Origin: Lamellibrachia luymesi
Taxonomy: Eukaryota; Annelida; Polychaeta; Sabellida; Siboglinidae
DNA: 64,000 nt
Reading direction: 5' to 3'
Assembly: GCA_009193005.1 (NCBI GenBank)
Contig: SDWI01000103.1
Span: 705,458 to 769,457, forward strand
The notes beneath the pieces are model-generated. The model was not told the origin of the DNA. It worked only from the letters and a program-made list of their open reading frames with translations, and did no database searches. Shown here piece after piece: positions 32,701 through 42,294 of the stretch. A program made the translations under genes and the position numbers. Each line of letters starts with the position of its first letter. The first letter of the stretch is position 1.

Positions 32701-35700
32701 GCGTTACATAAAACGACAGTATTATTCACCTTACATCCATCAAAACTGTTGCCTTATTAAATACATTTGTATCCTGCCAACTATACATCGCTAAAAGTTT
32801 TATTTCTAATAAGATGTTGATAAAAAAATCTCTGTTAACATGAGCATTAATGTGATTAACGGGATCCCATCACTACAGGTATTCAAAATATGGCTGATAA
32901 TATTTCTCTGAAAAGAAATGATGGCAAAGTTTACAATTCTAAAGATCAGCATATTGTTAGCTGGCTATTTTTGCAAATACAAATTGTCTGATTATAACAC
33001 AGTTTGATTACTTAATATAAACAATGGATAATGAATGTGTATGTTTTATTAACATTTCATGCTTGTAATTGCAGCCTATGTATTGCAGATTCCGGGGACT
33101 TTTCCAGCTACCAACCCCTTCCAACAAGCCCCGCCCCCCATAGAAGGCCCTCTACAACAACCACACTGTGGTCACATCGTCAAAGTCCTCCCAAAATCCC
33201 GTACAGAAAAAAAGAGATAATGCCGAAAAAACCACGCAAAAAGACATCAGATAAAAGTAGAAAGATACCTCGGAAAACTACACAGACTCCACACAGACTC
33301 CACACAGACTCCACACAGACTCCACACAAACGAGCTGATGCAAGGAAGAAAATGAAAAACAAAACAAATAAGAAATCCAGAACAGGTGCACTCGAACGCT
33401 TGATCAAGAAGAACTTGAAAAAAGAACAGAAAGATGGAGGAAGCACAAACAAAAAAGTTGGTAGGTGTAATTTATTTAATACATTTAATCATAACGTACA
33501 TTTATTAAACAGAGAAGAGAAGGAACACTTGTTACAGTAAACTGAACCACGCTGGCCATCAACATACATTAGGTTGGTAGAAGCTGACCACTATTTCAAG
33601 AGATCAGTGTGGTAGAAGCCCACTATTTTATGGAAGCAGTGTGGAAGAAGACCACTATTTTCTGGGAGCACAAAGTAGAAGCAGACCACTAATTTTTGGG
33701 ATCACATGTGGGAGCTGACCACTATTTTCTGGGAGGACAGAGTGAAAGCTGGCCAATATTTCTGGAGTGCATTGTGGAAGCAGACCACCATTTTCTGGGA
33801 GTGCATTGTGGGTGTAGAAACTGACACAACATTAAATGTCTAACACCATCTGGTCTTAGAGGTGAGCCACTGGCTGAGTCATCGTAGGTGTGGTCCTGGC
33901 TGTGTCTGTAGATATACTTGTGTTCTGTATCAGGAGTCAACATAGGTGTGGTCCTGGCTGTGTCTGTAGATATACATGTGTTCTGTGTCAGGAGTCATCG
34001 TAGGTGTGGTCCTGGCTGTGTCTCTATATATATTTGTGTTCTGTGCCAGGAGTCATCGTAGGTGTGGTCCTGGCTGTGGGCGTGGTGCTGATTGTAGCAA
34101 TACTTGCGTTCATCATATACAAGAAAAGGTAGATATCACTATAACCCACACAATAATTGTTCTTGGTTATATTATGGACTGGATATTGGCAACATTCACA
34201 AACATGGCAATCACTTACCATGAAAGAGCATAATCATGCAGATTGATAATTCAAAGCTGGCTTTGTAATGGTACTGTGTTGGGTGCGAATCTGTTTCAAG
34301 CATAACAGTCATTAGTAGCTGCTATCTTGCCTAACAGCAATCGCTACCATCATATCACATGGCTAAAAGTTCAACCTTACAATACTCCTGACAATGATTA
34401 ACAACATATGTTTTCTGTCAGGTCACTGTATATACTAATAACTGAACAACAACAGAAGATCCACTAGCTGAAAATCGAATCCAGGTTTACTCATCTGTGG
34501 GGTAAGAAGGATAATCTAGTATTTCCGTTGCTATATATTAATATATATATATTATATATATATATGAATAAAACAGATTTCATATAAATTCAAACAAATA
34601 ATTCCCATACATTTCCTGCATGCAATCTTCAGACGACGCGGCCAGGCCACAAGACCAGTGAAACAGGTGAACATAGAGGACTTGAACCCATATGAAGAGA
34701 TCAAGGAGAACACAACAACTACAGGGAATGACATCAATCCCAACATGCAGGGCTTCCCCAGAGCAGCAGGGAATGACATCAATCCAAACACACAGGGCTT
34801 CCCCAGAGCAGCAGGGAATGACATCAATCCCAACACACAGGGCTTCCCCAGAGCAGCAGGGAATGACATCAATCCCAACACACAGGGCTTCCCCAGAGCA
34901 GCTAATGGAGAAACAAACAACAAAGACGACATAGAGTCGACTGGGCCTTCAAGAACTGATAATCTCTTCACAAAGTTAAACACAGACCAGGAGAACGATG
35001 GTCAGGAACCTAAGGTAATCAGGATTGTTTAGTTCTTAAAATGATGATAGAGTATTGGTGAATGTTAATATTTTTTATTATTTATTTAATATTTTTATTA
35101 GTTATATATATATTTTATTATTTAACATAATCACACGTTATTGATTTATGTGTTTCCTGCAAGCTGGTGTAAATCATGCAGATTTGGCACATTCACGATT
35201 TAAAATCCACGGAAGAGGAATCTCTAAATAAAGTGATAACCTGCCTTTATCTTCATAATGAAACATGCTCTTTCATTAACCTAGGAGAGTTTGTATGGCC
35301 ACAATCAGTTTAGATGCATACATCAAATTGATGAAACAAGGTGAATGAATACCAAGTCAGGCATGAGTGAGACACAAAAATATAATAATTATCTAAATTC
35401 GCTTTTATCATTGGAGCTGAGCAAATTTCTACGTTTGTCAATTTATCAAGAGTCACTAAAATGTTAATGCCACAAATATAGCGGCTACCATGTACAACGA
35501 ATACACATGCGACGAGTTATGCCACTAAATAGTCTGTGTTTCCTTGTAGCCATCCACATCTCACCTAGATGAAGATAACAAAGGCTTTCGTCTGATCCCA
35601 ACAATTCCAGATGAAAGCGACAACACCCAGCCTACCACGCCAACCCCCCAAGGTATCAATGGGCTCCAGCAGGACCCAGCCATCCCAGAAGAGAAGAATG

Positions 35701-35948
35701 CTTTCCGACTGACTCCTGCCATCCCGACCAAGTCCTTAAAATCCTCCCCAACCCATTCGAGAATGAAGTCGTATGCGAAGCCGTACAGTTATGACAAGAA
35801 CCCCGGGAAAGATGCGCAGGAGGAGGTCAAGAAACAAGAGGTCAAGTACGCACAGTTGGATCACAGCAGACCAAGGAACGGTGCCACCGCTACTCGACCT
35901 CTATCAAGTCAGGAGAAAGTTACCTATGCAGACATTAAAATATGTTAG
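29750..35948 (+). CDS. Gene A: SUEL-type lectin transmembrane receptor with tandem ITIMs, 546 aa, 6 exons
   Basis: Exons: 29750-29813 (signal peptide), 32032-32376 (lectin), 33089-33460 (stalk), 34050-34128 (membrane), 34633-35014 and 35550-35948 (tail). Phases agree and the total is 547 codons with stop. The lectin domain (about 22-136) shows the SUEL/Gal_Lectin pattern: MNLQCP near the start, IQIINATAGY, CQGAVQCEV and the closing NYEYIYYNC. The stalk (137-260) is strikingly Lys/Arg/Thr-rich. The helix is VIVGVVLAVGVVLIVAILAF followed by IIYKKR. The tail has NPYEEI (Y307), four 15-residue repeats, VKYAQL (Y514) and VTYADI (Y540). The last two fit the ITIM consensus, 26 residues apart, as in receptors that recruit SH2 phosphatases. 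YEEI is the classic Src-family SH2 ligand. The start is supported by the hydrophobic leader. Sugar specificity and ligand are unknown. Confidence 0.82.
29814..32031 (+). other. Intron 1 of gene A
   Basis: No coding exon recognised. It contains an inverted repeat at about 30538-30674 and a purine-rich low-complexity stretch (about 31665-31900, 'gagactaaaggggagggcgg' type). Confidence 0.5.
30538..30674 (+). repeat. Short inverted repeat ('catgcgatttgttaga')
   Basis: The left arm is near 30545-30560 and the right arm, its reverse complement, near 30653-30668. Similarity continues outward (ccaatcat / ccagtcac). About 90 bp lie between the arms. It may be the remains of a small MITE; no target duplication could be fixed. 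Confidence 0.5.
32410..32700 (+). mobile_element. Possible tRNA-derived SINE fragment
   Basis: Located in gene A intron 2. The start 'gtggctcgtcagttagagca' looks like a tRNA-derived A box. Further on, 'gacattaaagccattggtcc' resembles a core found in metazoan tRNA-SINEs. A clear B box and target duplications are missing, so this is tentative. Confidence 0.35.
33886..34110 (+). repeat. 58-bp tandem repeat containing the start of gene A's membrane exon
   Basis: Four copies, starting near 33886, 33943, 34001 and 34059, of a unit with 'taggtgtggtcctggctgtg' and then 'tgttctgtgtcaggagtcat'. The last copy is the real membrane exon (acceptor 'ctgtgccag' at 34049, exon from 34050). The three upstream copies each carry an acceptor-like 'tcaggagtca' and the first residues (VIVGVVLAV) but diverge before completing a helix. 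They could act as decoy acceptors. Confidence 0.8.
34727..34902 (+). repeat. 45-bp coding repeat in gene A tail (4 x 15 residues)
   Basis: Four in-frame copies of GNDINPNTQGFPRAA (the first has NM instead of NT). At nucleotide level the copies are nearly identical, so expansion is recent. The unit has no tyrosine and acts as a spacer between the YEEI motif and the distal ITIMs, so copy-number change would alter their spacing. Confidence 0.9.
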
Positions 35949-35978
35949 CGTGTCAGTTTACTGCTTGAATGTGTGATG

Positions 35979-36283
35979 TTCTGTGCAGCTAAATGTTGTT
36001 ATGGTGATGAGGTAAGGACACCCAAGCCTAGCAGTCTGGGAGACATGTGTTTGTTCTGTGCAGCTAAATGTTGTTATGGTGATGAGGTAAGGACACCCAA
36101 GCCTAGCAGTCTGTGAGACATGTGTTTGTTCTGTGCAGCTAAATGTTGTTATGGTGATGAGGTAAGGACACCCAAGCCTAGCAGTCTGGAAGACATGTGT
36201 TTGTTCTGTGCAGCTAAATGTTGTTATGGTGATGAGGTAAGGACACCCAAGCCTAGCAGTCTGGGAGACATGTCTTGTCAATC
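35979..36283 (+). repeat. 75-bp tandem repeat, 4 copies, each with splice-like ends
   Basis: Units start near 35981, 36056, 36131 and 36206 and contain 'ttctgtgcag' followed by 23 bases and 'gaggtaaggacaccc'. Each unit therefore holds an acceptor-donor pair enclosing a 23-nt potential micro-exon. The array begins about 30 bp after gene A's stop codon. Confidence 0.85.
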
Positions 36284-36461
36284 TGAGAGCAGTCTTCTAC
36301 TATTCCATTACTGGCTGTTTCTTTCATGGTTCATTGTAGTTTAATTACAACTACTTTCTCTGTTTTACTGTTCCTGCTTCATCAATGTATGTAATCTTAT
36401 GTTATCGAAGAGTGTGAATAGTAAACAAACAGTAGCAAGATGACCCACCCCACAACAAACC

Positions 36462-36690
36462 CTAGTGCCATGTGGTATCTGACAAACTATCATGACATAA
36501 TAGTGCCATGTGGTATCTGACAAACTATCATGACATAATAGTGCCATGTGGTATCAGACAAACTATCATGACATAATAGTGCCATGTGGTATCTGACAAA
36601 CTATCATGACATAATAGTGCCATGTGGTATCTGACAAACTATCATGACATAATAGTGCCATGTGGTATCTGACAAACTATCATGACATGA
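36462..36690 (+). repeat. 38-bp minisatellite, 6 copies
   Basis: Unit 'agtgccatgtggtatctgac' plus 'aaactatcatgacataat', nearly perfect over six copies downstream of gene A. No coding role. Confidence 0.9.
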
Positions 36691-37092
36691 TATAAAACTA
36701 ATATTTATTTATGCAAAAACAATAAGCCAAATATGCTAAATAAAATGGTAAGAAAGGTTTCGTAATATTTTGGCCTAGCTGTGATTCTACAAGGTACTCC
36801 CAATACATGTACACGGCACGGCTAACAACAAATTGGGTACAGAAATATTAAAAACATTTTGTGTATAGGCAGTGATTTACATTGATGGTTTTATAATTCA
36901 GCTGTAAAATGTGAATGACAATTGTATAAAACTAAGTTCACTGACCTGATATTGTTTCTTTTTTATTTATGTAGACAGCTTCTAGGCTGAAATATCATAA
37001 CTATAATAACATTATCTAATGACCATCTGAATTATTATACAAAGTATATTAATTTCAACAACACATTAGTTGTATATTGCTGTGTACTCACT

Positions 37093-37834
37093 TCTACAGT
37101 TGAGTTAATTGACAAGAAAGAAAGAAGTTACCAAGATTGTTACTGCCAGTGACCATAAAATAGAGAATCTCTGGCCCCCACACAACTGGTCAAGTGTTTG
37201 ACCATTGTGTCCTCCCCTGCAGTCCTGGGACAGGGCTCATATGTAGAATGGATGTATACATAGATTACTAGCCTGCCTAATAGTTTGTTGTGAGATGTTC
37301 CCCAGACTAAAACAGGGCACATATTATTATCCTAGCTTTTTCAAAAGCAGGAACATAGTTGTAGCTGAGGTCAGTGGGCCACCTGTGTGCTCCACCTGTG
37401 TACTTCACCCAGGCAGTCCTGCACTGCTAACAGAGACTGACANTCTACAGTTGAGTTAATTGTGACAAGAAAGAAAGAAGTTACCAAGATTGTTACTGCC
37501 AGTGACCATAAAATATAGAATCTCTGGCCCCCACACAACTGGTCAAGTGTTTGACCATTGTGTCCTCCCCCTGCAGTCTTGGGACAGGGCTCATATGTAG
37601 AATGGATGTATACATAGATTACTAGCCTGCCTAATTGTTTGTTGTGAGATGTTCCCCAGACTAAAACAGGGCACATATTATTATCCTAGCTTTTTCAAAA
37701 GCAGGAACATAGTTGTAGCTGGGGTCAGTGGGCCACCTGTGTGCTTCACCTGTGTGCTTCACCTGTGTACTTCACCTGTGTACTTCACCTGTGTACTTCA
37801 CCCAGGCAGTCCTGCACTGCTAACAGAGACTGAC
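37093..37834 (+). repeat. Direct duplication of about 350 bp around a single N (37443)
   Basis: The segment starting 'tctacagttgagttaattg' and running to 'aacagagactgaca' is present at 37093-37442 and 37444-37834. The second copy has extra 'cttcacctgtgtacttcac' units. The N marks the joint. This is the 5' flank of gene B'. Confidence 0.8.
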
Positions 37835-38706
37835 ATATCACCTGAGTCATGAATAGAATCAATTGTACAGCTAACCAGGAAGATTTATAACACACCAGTA
37901 GAGCTTGAATCTGTGACAAAACTGGGCATGCAGCAGCTAGTCAGTGGGGCTCAAGACCTGGGTGACTGGGGGATGTGTGACATGGTGACAGCGCTTTCAA
38001 AAACGTTATGGCCTCTTCAATCACCTACATCATTCTAATGATTGAGCTCATTTTTGTTTGTCTGCAAACTTATGGAATATCAAATATACATAAGTTTTAC
38101 ATAACAATATTAATTATAAGGAACATATAATGATAAAATATCTCACATATATATACAACTGTGCCTAGTTTATCCTTAAATACATAACATCACACAACTT
38201 TCTGTCTTTAACTAAACATTAATCCTTTCATGTATACAACAGAGTGACAGTAAAATAGGTAACTCAACAACTGACTGCACAGTTGAGGCAGGGACAGTTG
38301 AGGCAGGGACAACATCTACAAACACTAAACAATACATGTGATGGAACAAACAGATATCGTGTATCTGTTGGGCGGGATTGGTGTAAAGATATCTGTTGGG
38401 CGGGATTGGTGTAAAGATATCTGTTGGGCGGGATTGGTGTAAAGATATCTGTTGGGCGGGATTGGTGTAAAGTATCTCTCACTCACTTTGAATTGGTCAC
38501 CTACATCTGGATTGATACTAACACAGATAAGTTGACAATCACATTCTTGATCTTTTTTCTTAATCATGCTTCCAATGTTTTCATGAATGTATTCAGACAT
38601 TTAATGAAAGCGTCAAAATAGTAATGATCTAGCCCCTACATCTGTATTGGTGCTAACAAAGGTAAACAAGTGTATTCATGTCACTTTACATTCTATCTGC
38701 AATATA

Positions 38707-39611
38707 GGGGAAGGCAGTGTTAGTTGAGCCACTGGGTTAGTTGAGCCACCCAACTGTCCCAGGAAACTACAGCAGCGACAGTTGCATGGTACCACCCAGT
38801 GATTGAACATGTCATTAGACCACAATTGACGTACAATAAGTGCCACTTGTCACAACGGTCAGACAATGTGAGCTAAAGTGTGTTTTTTTATGTTTACTGT
38901 TGGTAATTGTGATTAATGTCTGCTGGTGTGTTAACTATCAATGCATCAGACTTTATTGTCTGTGCACTTACAAATGGTTTAACTATGCAAAGGGAAAAAG
39001 ATTATTTGCATCACTTGGCGCATTAATCAGAAGTTAATTTAAAAAACTTAATTGTCGAAACAGGACTAGTTGAGCCACCCAAGGCAGGGTTAGTTGAGCA
39101 GAGGTTAAAGAACAAAGACGAGTGTTTTTTACTCTAAAATGCATCAAGGAATAAATTTTTCTGAGCAAATTGGGACATCGGATAGCTACAAGGCAACATA
39201 TTAGCAGTTAGTTACACTTAATTAATATACATATATAGTAATTAAGTGTATTGACTTATTAATTAAGTACGTAAACTTGTCAGAGACATGTACTCATTGG
39301 GTAGATGTGTTGGCTGAGTTGTTATAAAATTTTAGTACAAGGCCTACGAAAATTATACAAATAAAGCATTTACCAAACTTACGCGACACTGTGGCTCAAC
39401 TTATCCCACACCAAGTGTTAGTTGAGCCAGTTTACCAACCCTATTTTAATCAGCTACATAAATTTAACTATGCATACTAGATATATTATCTTGGAATAAA
39501 ATTATCTACTAATCAAAGTTTATGTGAACATTTTTTTTTTACATATGAATATGTTTGTGCCCTAGATATAAAAAAAGTATGAAAAATGGCTCAACTAACA
39601 CTGCCTTCCCC
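38707..39611 (+). mobile_element. 905-bp terminal-inverted-repeat element with TA target duplication
   Basis: The ends are perfect inverted repeats beginning ggggaaggcagtgttagttg and continuing agcca (25 bp), flanked by TA on both sides (38705-38706 and 39612-39613). Gene D has the unoccupied site (gcaatg-TA-tatgtggatattt at about 57577), which confirms a TA duplication as made by Tc1/mariner-type transposases. The motif 'tagttgagcca' recurs in both orientations at subterminal and internal places (about 38735, 39067, 39087, 39392, 39420). No transposase ORF is present, so it is a non-autonomous element. Confidence 0.88.
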
Positions 39612-39836
39612 TATGTGTGGATATTTCATAACTCCATAAATTTTTTTTACTGATCCTGTCGGCGTGTTTGAAAGGCCTGCTGATTGTGGCTCTATTGGTC
39701 AGTATACTGATACACACAAACAGGTAGAATGCTGTTTAATGTTAATGCTACAGTCAATGTTATTAACTTTGTAGTTAATTATACTAAAAATCCAAATATA
39801 AATGAAATCGCATCTAGCAGTATTTATTGCTGTAGT

Positions 39837-40185
39837 AGATCTAGCAAAAGCGGGGGGCATCCCGGTTAAGGTGTTGGACTAAAAATTCGAGGGTTGTGAG
39901 TTCAAGACCCACACTGGGCACGGTTCGTTTTCGAAGCTTAGGCAATTTCGTTTACCCTACTTTGCCTCAGTCTACTCAGCTGCAAATGAGTATAAACACT
40001 GTTTGGAAGGTAGCTGCGATGGACTAGTGTCCCGTCCAGGAGAGTCAGTATAACTGCACTCTAAGTTGCTTCGCACTACAGAAACCAGGTTTAAGCACTG
40101 GCCATATAAGCCTTCATGGCTTCCTAAGGCGTAATGCCTGGGGGATGACTTTACCTTTTTTTACCTTTACCTAGATCTAGCAAAA
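39837..40185 (+). mobile_element. tRNA-derived SINE with perfect 13-bp target duplications
   Basis: The body is 39850-40172 (323 bp). The head carries an A-box-like 'cccggttaaggtgttgga' and a B box 'gagttcaagaccc'. The middle holds the 'cagtctactcagctgcaaat' core common to invertebrate tRNA-SINEs, and the tail is a 'tttacctttttttaccttta' run. The flanks are identical 13-mers agatctagcaaaa at 39837-39849 and 40173-40185, made at insertion. The perfect duplication suggests a fairly young insertion. It lies inside pseudogene B'. Confidence 0.9.
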
Positions 40186-41754
40186 TGTCTTAGCTACATT
40201 ACCATGTATAGCCAGTTTAAACATCAAATATTATAGAAACATCTTATTCCAATCACAAAGAGGTGGCCGCATTAGTTTGCAAAGCCCCAAAAACGTATAG
40301 CCTTACGCATTGGTGGTTGGTAGTTTGGTCATCACTATGTTTCACAAAAAACATTGTTCCAGTGGCACTGCCTAATGAGTTAAACAGGTATTAATGTACA
40401 TTGATGCTATTGTGGATATCAGAACAGAGCAGCATGGTGGGTATTGTCTTCGTAGCCGTGTCACATCAGGTCAATTGGATTAAGCTGGTTATTTTATTGT
40501 TCTTATATGTGATAAAACACATATTACTTGACTTGTCATGAGTGAAATAATATGGCAGGTTTGCACATCCGGCAAATTCATCACAGCAAGGGCCAATTGC
40601 CTGAGGCCTGCTTTCTTACCATGTGTTTAGTTCAGTGTGACATACATGAGTATTGTGAGTATGCATTGATATAAAAGTATGGTCATTTGATTGGCAATAA
40701 GCGCATTATCTGAAGATGATATATGTATAAAGAGAGTGGATCGTCATCTGAACCAATACTAAAGACTATGTTTTTGTACGTTGAGATTTGAGAGCTGATG
40801 AGACCACCCCTAAGTTAAGTCTTATTATCAGCCAAACATAGGTTAAATGAAAACAAATGCATCAATTCTTTGCTAGAACAAGAATGTTTCAGTTTTCTCA
40901 ATATTAAGTAGGCCTACAGTAGCTACACTAGTTGTTGTAACTCTTTAAACTACCTAATACATTTGATATATTTGACTGTTAACTAAAAATCAGAACTTTG
41001 TGTGTGTCTATCAAATTTATGATTCATGCTTAAAGAATGTGTTGTTTTGATAGCACTGCCTACCCAATACATTCTATGTACATGTATTATGTACACTTTA
41101 CTTTAGTACACTAAAATATAAATACATGCTAACAATAAATACATGCTAACAATGCCAAAAATACTCATATGAATAGATTTTGTTGGCAAAAATACCTGAG
41201 CTTCTCTATACTAGAGTATACACCCTTATACACCCTTATACACCCTAATACACCCTTACATGTCTACTCTCAGGCTGACTTGTGTGAAATCCCCAGCAGT
41301 CCATGAGCAAGAACTCTATGCAAGCAACATATCTGAGACCATGTCATCTTATGACACCCTCACACCATCTCAGCCTCAGCAACAGCCTGAACCAACATAT
41401 GAACAACATCGCATTGATTCTGCCAAATACGAGAACACTCAGATGAACCCAATAGCAGGTGGCAGCACTTGTCTTAACAACGGAGCAGCAGACTTCAATA
41501 GACTACTCTGAGTCGTACGTCCATATGCCTGTCTGACAGCATATCACTGTAGTCTGATGAAGAAACTCATCTCATGTTTCCAGTGCCCAGTGCATTCTAT
41601 TAACTAACTACTGTCTAGTTTACATAAGTTGTGACAAGAGGTTTGTGAATGAAATTGTATATCAAAGAATGAACAAACAATGTAATAGACATAATTGATA
41701 ATGTTCTTAGAAATGCCATGACACACGAACAGACCAATTTGACAACACTGGCAG

Positions 41755-41838
41755 ATGATACATGATACACGATACATGATACACGATACATGATACGCGA
41801 TACATAATACGCGATACATAATACGCGATACATGATCT
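41755..41838 (+). repeat. Short 'gatacatgatac(a/g)c' tandem array
   Basis: About eight copies of a 10-11-bp unit ('gatacatgatacacgatac') downstream of pseudogene B'. The open frames around it are repeat-driven. Confidence 0.8.
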
Positions 41839-42294
41839 TGTATTTTTTCGAACCCAACAGGGTGCCATGCAGAGGGGTACCTTAGAGTTCTCATGTCATC
41901 TTCACTTTTCACTCCAGTCCACACTGACCTGTTATTTGAATATTGCCTTTTATGGAAACCATTCAGCCATGCTGCATGAACACAACTCCATAGTTGTGTT
42001 GACACTGCATTGTTGTGTATTCATTTAAACAGTTGAGTGAACAACTATAGAAGTTGCCCAGATTTGTTCTGTCAGTGGCAGAGAAGGAAAATAAGCTGTT
42101 GCAGGCAGTGATCCCCTTTTCAATGACATGTTTGCGCTTCAACCAGGAAGTAGTGTAGTCTACTGGTTATGACCTGGTGTTACTTATGCCTTGAGAACAT
42201 ACAAGATTTAACAAGATTTGCCATCCAAGCCAAAGGCCCAGATGGCAAGTGGACAAGGAAGCCATTGGCTTATCGAGAGTCCAACAATGTTCAT

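Larger units (their letters stand above)
35949..38007 (+). other. Intergenic region between gene A and gene B'
   Basis: Holds two minisatellites (35979-36283 and 36462-36690), an AT-rich stretch, and a duplicated segment with a single N (37093-37834) that corresponds to the 5' flank of gene D at 56.06-56.23 kb. No coding region recognised. Confidence 0.6.
38008..41536 (+). pseudogene. Gene B': decayed SUEL-lectin receptor paralogue
   Basis: Compared with gene D. A signal-peptide exon survives at 38008-38089 (MASSITYIILMIELIFVC), but its donor has changed from CGTAAG to CATAAG. The lectin exon is reduced to its 3' half (about 38270-38530), with a 2-base frame loss and an internal array of a unit containing 'atctgttgggcgggattggt'. 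Sequence from intron 1 runs straight into it, so a deletion removed the acceptor and the first half. The stalk exon is gone. The membrane exon lacks its acceptor and start but keeps its donor (about 39649-39723). The tail exon (41274-41511) still reads SSYDTLTPSQPQQQPEPTY and KYENTQMNP, then a frameshift puts the conserved end (YVHMPV, to 41536) out of frame. A 905-bp transposon and a SINE have inserted. It cannot make a receptor. Confidence 0.85.

Noticed and set aside
33722..34233. Separate small gene around the repeated membrane-exon sequence
   Set aside because: Explained by 58-bp repeats copied from gene A's membrane exon; only the last copy makes a full helix and joins in frame.
39850..39925. 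Functional tRNA gene
   Set aside because: A- and B-box-like sequence is present, but a clover-leaf is not convincing and it is followed by a SINE core, tail and flanking target duplications.
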